From the NCBI GenBank assembly GCA_035771175.1, contig CM069608.1:28148019-28212018 (forward strand): 64,000 nt of DNA, in the 5' to 3' direction. This DNA is from Paratinospora sagittata (lineage: Eukaryota > Streptophyta > Magnoliopsida > Ranunculales > Menispermaceae). The notes under the pieces were generated by a model. It was given only the letters and a program-made list of their open reading frames with translations. It did no database searches and had not been told where the DNA came from. Shown piece by piece: positions 12,656 to 26,500 of this stretch (within the stretch, counting starts at the first letter, position 1; every line of letters starts with the position of its first letter). The position numbers and the translations under genes were made by a program.

Positions 12656-12929
12656 TGAACAAACACTATCAGAAAGATCAAAGATTAATCAAGAATAGAC
12701 AGCAAGAAATTTAGCAGTAAAAAGCTCAAAACTTATTCTCATTAATTCTTTGTTCAACAACCTGATACATACATATGTGTATGCACTGCAATAAGCTTAT
12801 GCTCTCTTTAACATAATAACTAACAAGTTATCTAACTACAATTAACTAACAAAGCTTCCTTGGTTAACTAACTAATATCATATAGTTGTACATTTATTAA
12901 TTAATATAAATTAATGATCCTTTCTAACA
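12656..12929 (-). mobile_element. 5' LTR of the Copia element
   Basis: On the minus strand this 274-bp LTR starts TGTTAGAAAGG (12929) and ends TTTGTTCA (12656), directly before the primer-binding site. The base run TGATA after its outer edge (12930-12934) would be one target-site copy; the partner is lost with the 3' half of the element. Confidence 0.8.
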
Positions 12930-13590
12930 TGATATTGTTTTTATTATTTATTTATTTATTTGTCCTCCAAATATCTAAAAAATTCCTTTAAATGCTTATT
13001 TTATCATTTATTAAAAATTACTTTTGATGTTAGAAATGATAAAAAATAATTTTATCTTATAATTATTATTATTGTTACTCTCAAAGATTTAAAAATGTCT
13101 TTCAAAAAATTATTTTATCACTTATTATAAATTATCTTTGGTGCTAGAAATGATAAAACTACAATTTTATCTTTCAACTGATTTCTAACCTTACGCTTGT
13201 TTTTCTCTTACCTTTTCATTTAAATTCTTTCATTTGCCTGATTACTTCCAAAATTTTGTTTTGTTTTTTTTTTTTTTCTCATTTCTATCTTTGCTATTAA
13301 TTAAAACAGGTACATATATACTCTAGCATAATAGTTAAGACTCTCTTTTATTGTGACTTAAAGGTCAAAGTTTAAACCCCAAAACATCTCTACTTAAGGT
13401 AATGCTAAATACATCATCCACCTTGCAGAAACACATAACTGGAGCTCCCATGACTCTTAAGGAAAAAAAGATTTATTCATGCTTTATAATTATTATTAAA
13501 ATACTTACTGAGCTTTTACTAAACAAATAATAAAATTAGCCTCAAAATAGATATCGACTAAGTATGCGTATTGTCGCTGCCCCAAAAAAT
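12930..13590. other. PTB upstream region
   Basis: AT-rich DNA between the Copia LTR and the PTB promoter. Apart from the SINE relic at 13325-13468 no gene or conserved element is seen. Confidence 0.6.
13325..13468 (+). mobile_element. Degenerate tRNA-derived SINE (Au-like)
   Basis: AGCATAATAGTTAAGACTC resembles a pol III A box and GGTCAAAGTTTAAACCCC a B box. The following part (TAAGGTAATGC...CATCATCCACC...GGAGC) resembles the 3' half of Au-type plant SINEs. The identification rests on remembered family patterns and the copy is decayed. It lies about 120 bp upstream of the PTB TATA-like box. Confidence 0.45.
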
Positions 13591-13654
13591 CATATAAAAC
13601 CCAAATCGAGTACACGATCGCTCTCCTCGTTCTCTCACTCTTCGGTCACTTGAG
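13591..13654 (+). promoter_or_regulatory. PTB core promoter and 5'-UTR exon 1
   Basis: A TATA-like CATATAAAAC at 13591-13600 is followed by a pyrimidine-rich leader (CTCTCCTCGTTCTCTCACTC). A good donor (TTGAG/GTAAGG) lies at 13654/13655. The probable acceptor is TTGACAG/GATT at 14511/14512, giving an 857-bp intron in the 5' UTR before the ATG at 14531. The start of transcription (about 13620) is inferred. Confidence 0.55.
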
Positions 13655-14530
13655 GTAAGGAAAATCTTAACTTCAATTCCTTACAATTTTTATGCTTAAG
13701 TGCTACCCTTCCAGTTCGTACGAATTTCTTCTTCTTCTTCTTTTTTTTTTTTTTTTTTTCTGATTTTGTTATTTGATTTTACGGAAATCACACGGCTTTT
13801 GAATAGAGATTTCTTTGTTATGCAAACTGTGAATTTTCTTTTGAATCGGCGGCCAGGAGATTTGGTTTAGATTAGTGATTTGAATAGAGTTAGGGTTGAA
13901 TTGGAAGAATGCGTGTTGATTTCATCAATTCACTTAGTTTTACAAGTTCAAAAATGTGTTGTTGAATTGAATCATTGCTCATTGGGGGTTCTGTTTTGAT
14001 CAATTTTTGTAGCTGCACTCTGAATTTCTCAGTTTGGATCATTGTTTGTGAGCGTCAGTCAGAAACTTCTGAATTTCAAGTTGTGAAAGGATCGAAATTT
14101 AGGTCTGTCCAGAGTTTTTTATTTGAAATTCGGTATTTTTTTTTTGTTGTATTTTCTGGCTATTCCTTGGAGTGTTTTTTTTTTTTTTTTTTTTTCTGTC
14201 TTTACTTCAAATGCCGGTTCGAAATTTGTTTATGTTGATACTCTTGAAGTGTCATTTTTGAGTAGTTGAAAAGTGGCATTTGTCTCAATTTCACACTGCA
14301 TTTATGCTGATTTTAACGGAACTTTGTTTGGATTTCAACTTTTTATCTTCAAGAAAACATTTGTCTCAACTTTTTTTATCTTTTATTTTATTTTGTATCT
14401 AATTGATTTAGGGATATGTGCATTTGATGTGGAAAGATTTATTGTGACTAGGGGTCTGTGGATCAGACTTGGGGATTTAGGGACCTTAATCTTGGGATTT
14501 TTGGTTGACAGGATTGGATAATTGTGGAAA

Positions 14531-17500
14531 ATGGCATCTGTATCCAGTCAGCCGCAGTTTCGTTACTCTCAGCCACCTTCAAAGGTGCTCCATTTGAGAA
14601 ATTGTCCGTGGGACTGCACAGAGGAGGAACTGATCGAATTAGGGAAGCCTTTTGGAAAAGTTGTCAACACAAAATGCAATGTCGGAGCAAATCGCAATCA
14701 GGCCTTCATTGAATTTGTGAGTGTGAATCATGTTTTTTGATCCAGTTTTCTGCTTACTTAATTCTAAAGTTTGATGGTCACTATTCTCTGCTGTCTTATT
14801 TAGGCGGATTTAAATCAAGCTATTGCGATGGTCTCTTATTATGCTTCTGCATCAGACCCTGCTCAGCTTCGGGGTAAAACTGTCTATATACAATATTCCA
14901 ACAGGCAAGAAATTGTAAATAACAAAACTACTGGGGATGTCACTGGGAATGTATTGTTGGTGACAATTGAGGGTGTTGAGCCGCGTGATGTCAGCATTGA
15001 TGTTTTACACTTGGTAAGTTTACCAGAGATGCACTTGATTGTGGATGAGTGGTGAAATTGTTAGTCATACCTGATTATTCTTATGTGATGCTAGAAGTGA
15101 TTTTATGTGTATCATGTTTCGTGAAACATTTGTTTGACATGACTCTGAATGGATCAGCAGGTCCATTTCATGGAATCATCTTCGATCGCAGCCTACTGCA
15201 TCTGGAGAAAGCTCGTGTGTTTGTCTCCTCTCTCCTTTGCTTACCACTTCCTCTTCATCCTTACTTCTCCTTTTCTTCTCTTCCTCTTCCTATCCTTATC
15301 TTGTGCTCTCTCCTCTCCATTCTCACCCATAGCTCCCAATATTTGGTCTTATTAAATTGGGGACATAACTTTATTTTTTTACTTTACGTTACCGACTGAT
15401 CTTTTTATTTCACAATTGCTGTTTTTGATCTCTTTTCCACTTCTAGTATCTTTCATGAAAGTTTTAATTGCTTTTGTATCTTTTCTTTTCCATATATGTT
15501 GGCGTGCCCATGTGATTGTTTGTGATCTAAATATATTTAATGAATTTTGATGTTTTGAGTTTTTTTGTGGTGTTGGTCTTTGTGAAGAAAGTTTTTTAAT
15601 TTCCAGGTCATGGTATAACTATCTTATTGAGAAAATTAGATAAACGTGCAATTTTTCATTTATTTTTGTTTAAGATCCTTGATCTTGTGAATGTTTCTTG
15701 AGCGTAATAGGATTCTATTTGTAAGTTGAGACTTCTATTTGTGCCTAGAAATTACTTGGCTATTTTGAGGGCCAACAATCCTGAACATAATTTGAAACAA
15801 ATTCACACCATTTGGGAGACTTTCTGTTATGCCAGCGAGAGAAATAAATATTTTCAGTTTTGGTCTAGAATATGATAAAAAGGAAGAAAAGAACTAATAA
15901 AAACATTGATGCAGAACTTTCATTCATGCATGATTTGTAACACTAAAATAATATAGCTAGCATGTATAGATAATTTTAGAAGTTGGTTAAGATACGGTCA
16001 TGACTCATACTTAACATCTTCTTGTCTCTTTCGGTCTGAGTGTTGGGCTCATTGGACTTTTTTCGTTTCTTTTCTTTCTTTAGTGACTGTAGTTTCTATC
16101 TATTTCATATCAAATTGAGCTTCAATCTCATATGTTTAAAGACTTTGTTAGAGTCAGTCATCATCTAAAAACAATCAAAGTTCGCATTGATTTTAGTTTT
16201 TCTTTAAATAAGTAAAAAAATACCAATAATTTTTCAAATTCTTTTAATTATTTCAATTTTTTACCTTCTTTCTGCGATATCCTGATGAATGTCTAAGACA
16301 ACAACGTAAAATTGTGGGCCCCATTTACCGTTTATGTGAGTTTAATTGACTTGCAAACTAAAATCACACCTTATCAATTGATTTCATGCTAAATTATCAT
16401 ATTTGATCTAATATTATTAGTTACGCATTTTTGGTCGATTGGTTCACTTTGAAGACTTTTAGACAGTTCAAGAAGTGAAAATATCGAACTTGGGATTTTT
16501 AGAAATTTTGGAACAAAATTGGTACCAAATCGACCGTAATGTCTTCACGAGTCCAACACAATTGACAACGATCGAATTGAACCTCAAACAAACTCGTAGT
16601 GCATGAATTTTTTTTTTCTCGTGTGGACACAAATCGAGGTGCGCCATTTTAGATGATTAACAAATGTTGATATCTCATTTGGCCATAATACTAGCCAATA
16701 CATGGCTTGAAGTGACAAGAGAAGTAGCATGTGGCAAGCATAAGGAAAATTCACCATGCATCCCTCAAAAGTTTGAAAATGAGCACGCAAGCCCCTCATA
16801 TTCCTCCAGTTTTTGCAAAGACACCCTTGCCTATAAAAGACCCCCCACCCACCCACCCATTTCTCACCACCGAGAAGAAGAAAGGGATACCAACTTCTTC
16901 TTTTCTTCTTCCTCTCCAAAAGATTCTTCACCCATAATTATATTCTTGATAACCAACGGTGGGTTGGTTCAGTGGTTGGGGGCAAGCTCCCCCAACCCTG
17001 AGGTGCAGAGTTCGAATCGAGACTCATGCCACCCATTGATATGTTGGCCAACAGTTCTAAGGGTGTTTGTGCGGAGAGATTAGTAGGAAACCAAAGAATC
17101 CTGATATTCACCCAACTCAAAAAAAAAAAAAAAAAAAAATTATATTCTTGAAATGGTATGATGCACGTACAATGCCGCACAGACATTTGACCAAAAACAT
17201 AGCCTTCTTTCAGGAGTAGTCCGTGTCAGGAGCTCTCAATCCATGGCCATAAGCGTCACAATCAAACATGATTGGTGGGCATGAATGGGGGTATAACATT
17301 GAAGGTTATTATCTTATTTGAACTGGACGAAGCATAGCATTTGAGTAAAAACGATAGTAACAAACTAAAATGAGAAGAAATTAAATATGAACATGGGAAA
17401 ACAAGATGAAAGGAAAGAAGAGGAATGGTGAGAAAGGTAAAGAATACTTGCCATGAGAGTTGAAGAAGAAGCTTCACCATGCTTAAGGTCCTTCAATGGA

Positions 17501-20500
17501 AAATCTTTTGGAGAGGAAGAAGAAGTTGGAATTCCTTTTCTTGTTGTCGGTGGTGAGAAATGGGAGAATGGGATGGGTGGGAGATCTTTTATAGGCAAGA
17601 GTGTCTTTGCAAAAATTGGAGGAATTTGAGGGGCTTGCATGCTCATTTCTAAACTTTTGGGGGATGCATGGTGAATTTCCCTTATGCTTGCCACTTGTCA
17701 CTTCAAGCCATGTATTGGCTAGTATTGTGGCTAAATGAGAGATAAACATTTGTTAAACATCTAATGTGGCGCACCTCGATTTGCGTGTCTGTGCGAGAAA
17801 CAAATTGATTCATGCGCTACGGGTTTGTTTGATGTTTGATTCGATCACTGTCAGTTGCGTTGGACTTGTGAAGACGTCATGGTCGATTTAGTATCATTTT
17901 GTTCCAAAATTCCTAAAAATCCAAAGTGGAATATTTTCACTTCTTGAACTGTCTAAAAGTTGTCAAAGTGAAACAATTGACCAAAAATGCATAATTAATC
18001 GTGTTAGATCAAAGATGATAATTTAGCATCAGATTGGTTGATAAGGTGTGATTTTAGTTTGTAGGTCAATTACACTGACAGAAACGGTTAGTGGGGCCCA
18101 CAATTTCACGTTTTAGTCCTAGACATTCGTCAGGATGTCACACTTTCATTCTATATTTAGTATTTCTTATTACATTTAATTTGTATTTTGATGACTCAAC
18201 TCAATGCAAAGTCTTTTTCCTACATGAATTTGCTTGTCAACTCCGCTTTATCGAGGGCTAAATCAGCATCTAAATTATGAGTAGTTATATATTTCTTGAT
18301 TATTTTGTTCATGTTATTTTAGGCCTTCCTCTACCTCCATCATTACTATGGATTGTTAATAAGTCACTCTTCCTATCTAGAGCATCTAAATGTCTTCGTT
18401 GTATGTATCCAAACAACAACCTTAATTTGTTTTCTCTCATTTTATCTTTAATAGGGGCTACCCTTACCATTTCTTGAATATTTTTGTTTCTAATTCTATA
18501 TTTCAATGTTTTACCACATATCCATCTTAACATGTGCATTTTTGTTACGCTTATATTGTTCACATGTTGTTTCTTTATTGCCCAATATTCTATTTTATGT
18601 AGCATAGCTGGCCAAAAGTACTCCTTCATTTATCCCATTCTGCTTTAATCCTATGATTTACATCCTCACCTATTTCACCTTCTTGATGAATAATGGATCC
18701 CAAATACTTAAAGCTTTCACTCCTTAGGTCTCTTGTCTTTCAATCTTTACTGATTCTTCATCTATATTCCTTAAAAAAAATTATGTTTAATGTATTTTGA
18801 TGACTAGAAAATGAAAATAATTGGTGAATTCATTGGAAAATTTTAATTACAATGGGCGTACATTGGGTAGATGTTTAATAGATAAAAAAGCCAAGAAAAA
18901 CATCAAGTTGAGATTGATGAAAGTCGTAAGAATATATATGAAGTTGTACATATGCACAAATAGGAAATTCGATTTGATAACGGAAACAAAATATAAGCGT
19001 ATCATTGTATGTTTTTTCTTTTAATTAATATTGACTCTTAAGGAAAAAGGAACAATATAGAATTGTTGTTGTTATAACTTATAATCATCTCAATTTCTAA
19101 GCAGATGAAATAAATCAAGCCTTTGCATGGCATGAAATCTTTCCTTGACTATTCTTGCCATTGTATTTGAATGTGAATTTGAAGAAGGCTTCATTAGGTA
19201 GGTAAAACATAGGCCAAGTGGTCTCTCTTTTTGTGTTATCCAAAGCTTAAGATGATGCATCACCAACATAATTTGTGGATATAAATTTGTAGAAGGCTTC
19301 ATTAGATCAAAGATACATAATCTTTAATTGAATTGTTTGTGTGCTTGACGGATGGAATCAAGAGTCGAATTGATAATGTGTTATATTTACACACATTCAT
19401 TGTCCAAATCATATCGATCTGAATAAATATAGACTGAGATCTATAGTTTTAAAAAAATTACTTGTTACTTGGTAAACTTGGCCATAGTAAATATGTGTAA
19501 ATCTATCTTTCAAAAAAAATGTGTACATCTTGTGATTTGATCGAAGTGGTCATATTTTTTCATGATCTCGTTATGTGATAAATTTGTTCATAGTAGTCAA
19601 ACATGCCTTGTTGTAAAGAACTAATATTGTTCCTCAATGAGTTGTTGGCTGGTCGATGTTTCATTCTATTATTAATGTACTCATTTCGTCATGCATAAGT
19701 TTTTTGGGCAAATTGTAGGTTGTGTTCCTATCCCCTAATGTTTTTGGGCAAATTGTTTGTTGAATAGAATATTCATTTATGTACAATTGGTCAAATAAAA
19801 TCAATTACTTTGTTGAACTAAAATGTAATTAGGTATGTTTAATCAAAGTTGGTAAGAGTGGAAGAGTGTCCTCAGCTTAATTATTTTTCTATTTGTTGCT
19901 TCCAATCCCAAAGCCTATTGGCTTTCATCAAATTAATTACATATGAGAGGATGATGACGTATTTTGTCCTATCAAAGTAATTGGTGAATATGTTAATTGA
20001 GGATATAGCAAATTGATTATTTGCAAAGGTTGGGAATTGACTTGCCTTTTAATCTAGGCTAAGAAAGTTGTTTCTTTGCACTTCCATAAATTTTAAAGCT
20101 TCCTTAATAAATTTTGGAAGCATCTTAAAGGGGTATAATGGAGGTTTTTTGACCTTTTCTCTTGACAAATGTGTTGATTTAACTCTAGAATCACTTGTTT
20201 CTTTTATAATCCAAAGTAGGGGTTGTGCGCAGGTTGGCTAGGTCAGATTTCACCCAAAAATAAATCTGACCCAACCCCTTCGATTGGAAAATATTGCCAT
20301 TCGAACCCCACCTGTTAAAATATTACAAGAAGAGTATTGAACTGACCCAATTATCAGATCGGTTGGTTGGGTGATCAGGTTTGCACATTTAATAACAATC
20401 CAACCTACCAAGTTATGTATTAAGTTATGTATGGACTTAGTGTATAATTATTTTCTTGTTGCCCAGCATTGCCTAGGCATCATGTTGACACCTCGAGGCC

Positions 20501-23500
20501 CTTGAAATTGCTAATTGCTACCCTCAATTTTCCATTTGGCTGGCTTTACTTTTGTGCACACAATTTGATGAGAAATTCTTTGTCAATTCATCCCTGTTAG
20601 CCACTGTAGGATTTTGATTTCCACAAAGCATCCTTTTTTTAACTCAAAAATTTTAAAAGTTCGCTTCTTCAATAAAGACGTGTTTTGCTCAAGTTTGTCA
20701 ATGATGTTAGGTTTTTTAGGCTGAAATTTTCAAAATTTATAATTGTCTTCTATGTTTTAATTCTTTCTCAAAGCTCTTCTAACTTCCTCATAAAAGCAAC
20801 ACAACGTTCTTACCTGAAAGACTTTGGCCATTTTGTAGCCTTGTTAGTGGTTGTAGGCCATAGAGAGTTCTAATATAACCATAAAGGAAAAGTTTTAAAA
20901 GGCTCTAAATTAAAAGAAACTTAAAAATGTCTTAAGATTATTGTTGGAAATGAGTTTAAGAATAAACAAGTTGGCTGAAAGAAGAATTTATGGAGCTTGC
21001 TTAAGGAAGTGATTCTTTAGTGTTTCAACTATCTGATGGATTTCAGGTTTTTAACCAAAATACCCATGATATTTTAATTATTTATGGAAAGTTCGCAAAA
21101 TAATTCGGGAAGTGGGACTTTTTTTTATTAAAAGAAAAACAATTTAGTGCAAATGCTTGTTGAAAGGGCGTCTTACTCTCTAACTTGAAAAAAAAAGGGT
21201 TTTTTTTTTTTGAGAGAAGATACAATGGTAGTAGTTAGTTGTATAATCAGCTCCACCAGACTGCACTCTTGGCAAGGAATCAAGCCTGTTCTTGACTCAT
21301 TAATCCCCCTCATCTCTTTACCAACTGCACCAACTCTATGTTGGCAAATGAGTATCTTACTCAACACTTTAACAAAAAAAGGGCATTTAGTAAGAGTGTA
21401 AGATGCTTGTTTGTTGGGTGTCTTACTCAACATTTTAAAAAAAAGTGCGATAAGTCACCTGTTGAAGGGCCAACTTATCAACAAAAAAATGGTGCTAACA
21501 GGTGAAGAAGTACGATACGAATGAACAAAAATAATGTTTTTTTTTTTTTTTTTTTTAAGTCTTGAGTAAGATGCCCATTGAATAGGTGTCTTAAGTGTTG
21601 AGCATGACAACCATTGAATAGGTGTCTTATTCAACACATTTTTTCTTTTTAAGCAACGAGTAAGTTGCTTGTTGAACAAGCGTCTTCACTAAAACTTATA
21701 AAAAAACATTCCTGGCCACATTTGCGCCAAATTGGACACTGAAGTGCCCTACTTCTATATTCTAAAATTATTTTGCAAACTTTCCTAAACCTTAGTCTTT
21801 GAAATATCAGGAGTACTTTTGTTAAAGAACCCAATGGGGTCCAATAGAAATAAAGATCAAATAAATTATTGTTCACGAAGTTGTTAAGTCCATCTTAGAA
21901 TAATGTGATGTAAAATCCATTTACTCTTGTTGGAGACTATGATCCAATCTATTTCTTACTCATAATCCACAAAGGCTATGAAATTATACAATCCAATTCA
22001 AAGGATCTCTTCTAATGGATCACTTCGTGCTAGCACACCCTTGTGAACACAATTATTTGTCTTTTTCCTTTATTTTTTAATGCTAGAACCAAGGCTTTAA
22101 TTGTTGACTCTACTTATTGGAAAACTTTAGCATCCTATGTTAGCACAATGCTCCTTGTGGAGTCAAGATTGGGATATCATGTTCACATTTTTCATCTTAG
22201 ACTCCTAGAACACCGTTACATCTGCTTCTATTGGTTGATCATCTCCTTCATAACCCACCTCTTCTTCAACCACTAATATGCGCCCACGCAGATTCCAAGA
22301 CTTTATAGTATATTGCGTTCCTCTTTTCATTTCTAAAACATTTGACTAAATGGACCTAATAATTCAATTAAAAATTTTAGCTTATACATTCCTTAGCAAC
22401 TAAATGCTACTCCTTTAGCCAAGAAATTGCACAATGAAGATGTAGAGCATTGAGTCACTTCAGCCATTACTAGCCAAAACTTTCAAGTAGAGGTATTATT
22501 AGGACTTTCCCTTGTGCTCCAATGTAAACCTAACCGTGGGCTACTAAATACACCTTGAGTTCCTTCTCTTTCTTCTACGAGGATGAATTCATCCCTTACT
22601 TTAAACAACCACCAAACACCTAGTTGAGATTTCCCCAATAGGCGGTTGGGGCATGGGATAAATTCGTAGATGGAAAATATTAAGCGGTTTGCTTGGACCC
22701 ACTTGATCCCAACCTACCTACCATCTAAGATCCTTGCTCCAAATTTAGTGACATTTCTGCGATACTTATTTCTCTTGATAAAAGAGATGATACTTTGGTC
22801 TTTAGTTCATATGTCCAACGTCAAGTTTACTTCAGGTAAGTAGGTAACTCCCTTGCTACTATTGTATCAAATTCACTTCTTGTAACTCCCTTGCTAAAAT
22901 TGTTTACAGGAACTTAGTGAATGATTTTTTTTTTTTTTGAAGGAACTTAGTGAATGATTAAGGCTTATGCTTTTTGAGTCATCTCCTTGATGTATGGAAT
23001 GAATAATCAGCAAGGGGCTTCAATTATTCTTGAATGACCCTATGAAAGAACATTAAAGGATTGGTCCATTTAGTCAATAGAAAAATAAAAATAAAAACAT
23101 TTTGGGGGTTGGCATGGAAGTTTCCATCATCTTAAGAGTTTCAAAGACTTTTTGAATTCACTTATTAATCAGTGTGGGATGACACCATAAACTTTATGAG
23201 CAATTGGTGTTCTTCCTTGTAGGGGTGTTCATGGGTTGGGTTGGGTCGGGTTGAGGTCAAATACCAACCCAACCCAATCAAATCGGGTTATAAAAATTTA
23301 AACCAACCTAACCCAATAGGACCCCTAAACCCAACCCAACCCAATAACTTCGGGTTGCTTGGGGTTGGGTTGATCAAGTTGGTCTACTTCAATGTATTGA
23401 TTATAAATTTTCATTTCCGAAGCTAATTTTTAAGTCAAATATGAATATAAATATAATTTCAAATAATATTTTCATTCGTGTTATTTTATTTATGAGATTT

Positions 23501-26500
23501 TATGTGATCCAATAACAATAGGTGAATCTAATAAAAATGCTAACTAAAGAAATACTTAATATTCTTGATGAGTTCGGGTTGATTTGCAAAATCTTTACCG
23601 AACCCAAACTTGATCGAGTTGCTAATTCCTAATCCAACCCAACTCAATTTAATATAAAAACCCAACCCAACCCATAAGGTTCGGATTGGTCGGTAGGATG
23701 AACCCCCCTACTTCCTTGAATCAAAACATGATAACATACTTTCTCCAACTTGTGGAAACATCCAATTTGCAAAAGGAATAGATTCCCATCTATGGGTGGC
23801 AATGATTGTCTAAACACAATTGTCTGAATCTGCCTTGTTTTATACAAAAAAGGGTTTAGGAATTATTATTAAATATTAGGGCCCAGTTTGGACAACAATA
23901 TGATGCCTGATTTTGAAATTGGGTCAAATCCAAGATCCAAGCAAACACTTTAAAAAAAATATACGTATAGAAACCTAGTTGGCATAAGGATGAAACTATC
24001 AATTTTCATATACCACCTAAAAAACCACCATTGATTTCACGGCCTTGTTATGGAATCACTTATCTTCATGAGTTCTTTATACAATTTTTTTTTTATAGAT
24101 GGAATTGTTTTTGCTATAGCTTATGTATTGCTGTCTATGTTTTGCTTTTATTATTTTTAGTTGTTAGTAGAAATTATAATATTTTTGAAATTTGGGTGAA
24201 ATTGGGCGACTCGATTTTAATAGGTTTTTCTTCATATGGAAACATAGTACTTGAATTTAAAATTAAGCCAAGCCTAGGCACGTCATATGGGTGTTAATAT
24301 TAGGTATTGCCCGAACCTAGTTCTGTCCTAACCTGGTTTTTGGCCAACCTTAAGCGTGCTGGTAGAGGTATGCAATTTTTGGTTTCCATCTAAAACCTTG
24401 GGATGTGATCCATTCATCTATGACTTTGGTGTGGTCTTATTTTTAAAATGAAAGAGAATCGATAGAACGCAGATTGTAGACACTAGATTTTTTTGGTTCA
24501 CAATCAATATATAAGTATAAGATTAAATGACCAAAACATATAGATTCTTAATTTTTTTGTAAAGTTGACAATTTCAATTTAGTTTTTATAGATCTAGGAA
24601 TGGAGTTGAAATTCAGCAAAGAAAATTTTGGAATTATGAAGAGATACAATAAAATATATCTGGATTTCTTCAGGTGGATGAGTGTGTTTTCTTTATGGTT
24701 ATTACAGCATAGTTATATAACTTATCAAGTCAACTGTGTTTTCTGGATGGTTCTAAATTTTTATTGAGTCCATCAATCCTGTTTTTTAGGGTTTGCTGTC
24801 CTAACTGCATTCCTTGGTTTGGTCTGTTGACACTTGTTCTGTTTCACTGCATGATGGCCTTTATACTTGCTACACTGCAATGAATCTTTGGGGTACACAT
24901 GTACCATTTTAGTCTCCGCTGCCAGGAGAATAATTGCAATTTTAAGCCATAAGTAGACTTTGCAAGAGTATGAAGACTTTACCTTCAAACATTCCTATAT
25001 TTCTTTTTTCCTGTTAGAGTGTTAACTGATGTTTCTCATTTATGAATTTGTGGAATATTATGTGCTAGCTGCTTCATTTGCAAACAAAGAAAATGGACCC
25101 ATAGCTTATATTATATTAAGTTATGCCTTTACTGAAAAGACATACTTGCACAAAATTGTTAAAGGAAACTTATGATTCTTATGATGCAGGTTTTTTCAGC
25201 TTTTGGGTTTGTACATAAGATTGCTACCTTTGAGAAGACAGCTGGGTTTCAGGTTCGCAGTTTAGTTAATTTTACTTTCTATTGTCTCTCTATGAAATGC
25301 CCATTTTTTTGTCCCCACTTGTGAAGTCATTTAATTTATTTTTTATTTTTAGGCATTGGTTCAGTTTTCCGATTCAGAAACTGCATCTGCAGCTAAAAAC
25401 TCCCTTGATGGGAGAAGTATACCGAGGTATGGAGTCATTTTCCTGCGTAACATTTTGTTTCTTTCCAAGGTGTGCTCATTTATCTTGATGGCCAGGATAA
25501 GGCAACAAGCAAGGATCGAAAATTCGATTTCAGCTTGACTTCGGTCACTTGAAAATTGGAATTAATTCGGAGTAGTTTAATTCGACATGGAGAATTTTTG
25601 TAAAAATTCGTTAAATTAGAGCAGTTTAGAGAGTTTTTGCATTTTTGCTTAAATATCTAGATTTATTGTAGTATAAGCTAAAAACTAATATAAATAGATA
25701 TTTTTAATACATAAAAATACTAATAAGTGACCTAACAAAATCAATTTTGTTAAGTGGGTTGATGAATTTGAAATGATGGCTTTTGGTTTTAATTCTTTTT
25801 CTTTGTTTTGATATTTAATTTTGTGGTGGCTTGCTTCTCGACCATATACTTTGCTAGTTTGAATTTCACCATGCTTAATTTATTTGTTTATTATTTAAAC
25901 TTTTTTTTTTTAATCTTGTTTTATAAAAGTTAACTAAAAGAAGATGGCTTTGAGAACTCTATTAATTTAGTTTTAAGTTTTTATTTTATTTCGACGTTAT
26001 TTATTTATTTGCTTCTTTTCTTCTCTTTTTGGTAAATCATATCCAATAAACTACATAATTTGTTAGCTAGTTAATTTTTTTAAAAATTTATATTGTTATG
26101 TTGGTTGATGAAGTTGAAAATAATACATAATTATTGGTATTTCTTTATTTTCTATTGATGAAATAAGATTTTTTTTCTTCTCTGTCTAATTTTTTGTCCA
26201 TTTTTTGCATTTTTGAATTGAAAAATAGAAATTTTATCGAATTTTGTCAATTTTTTCCAGTTTTATTGAATTATTTCGGTGAATTTTTGTAATTTTTATT
26301 TTACATCTACTTCGCACTTCGGTGGTAAAAAAAAAGGGAAAAAATTCTTGGAAGTTCGCCTAATTTCGGGGAATTTTTTAACCAAGGCAACAAATCTTCT
26401 ACAACTAAAATGGGCATTAACCATTTGATGATGCACTATTTAGGATTGCTTTCCAGTACTTGTCTGACCATATAATAGAAGCTACAGATATGTAGTTGCA

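Larger units (their letters stand above)
2342..12929 (-). mobile_element. Copia-type retrotransposon, 5' half, split by nested LTR insertions
   Basis: Read on the minus strand the element runs LTR (12929-12656), primer-binding site (12655-12641), gag start (12561-12427), a 6.2-kb insertion (12421-6249), rest of gag, protease and integrase (6243-3897), a second insertion (3891-2480), then a last piece (2474-2342). The gag-protease-integrase order without reverse transcriptase before integrase is the Copia order. Reverse transcriptase, RNase H and the 3' LTR are missing, because LTR C begins at 2341. The Pro/Ser-rich linker after integrase continues across the second insertion, which confirms one original element. 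It has many frameshifts and stops and is not functional. Confidence 0.85.

Noticed and set aside
14522..14740. Start of PTB at the earlier in-frame ATG (14522) and end of the exon in the intron
   Set aside because: Family similarity starts at the ATG at 14531, and the exon ends at the GTGAGT donor at 14717.
16664..17749. Similar ORFs on opposite strands (16664-17083 and 17483-17749)
   Set aside because: They arise from the inverted LTR arms of family D and have no domain.
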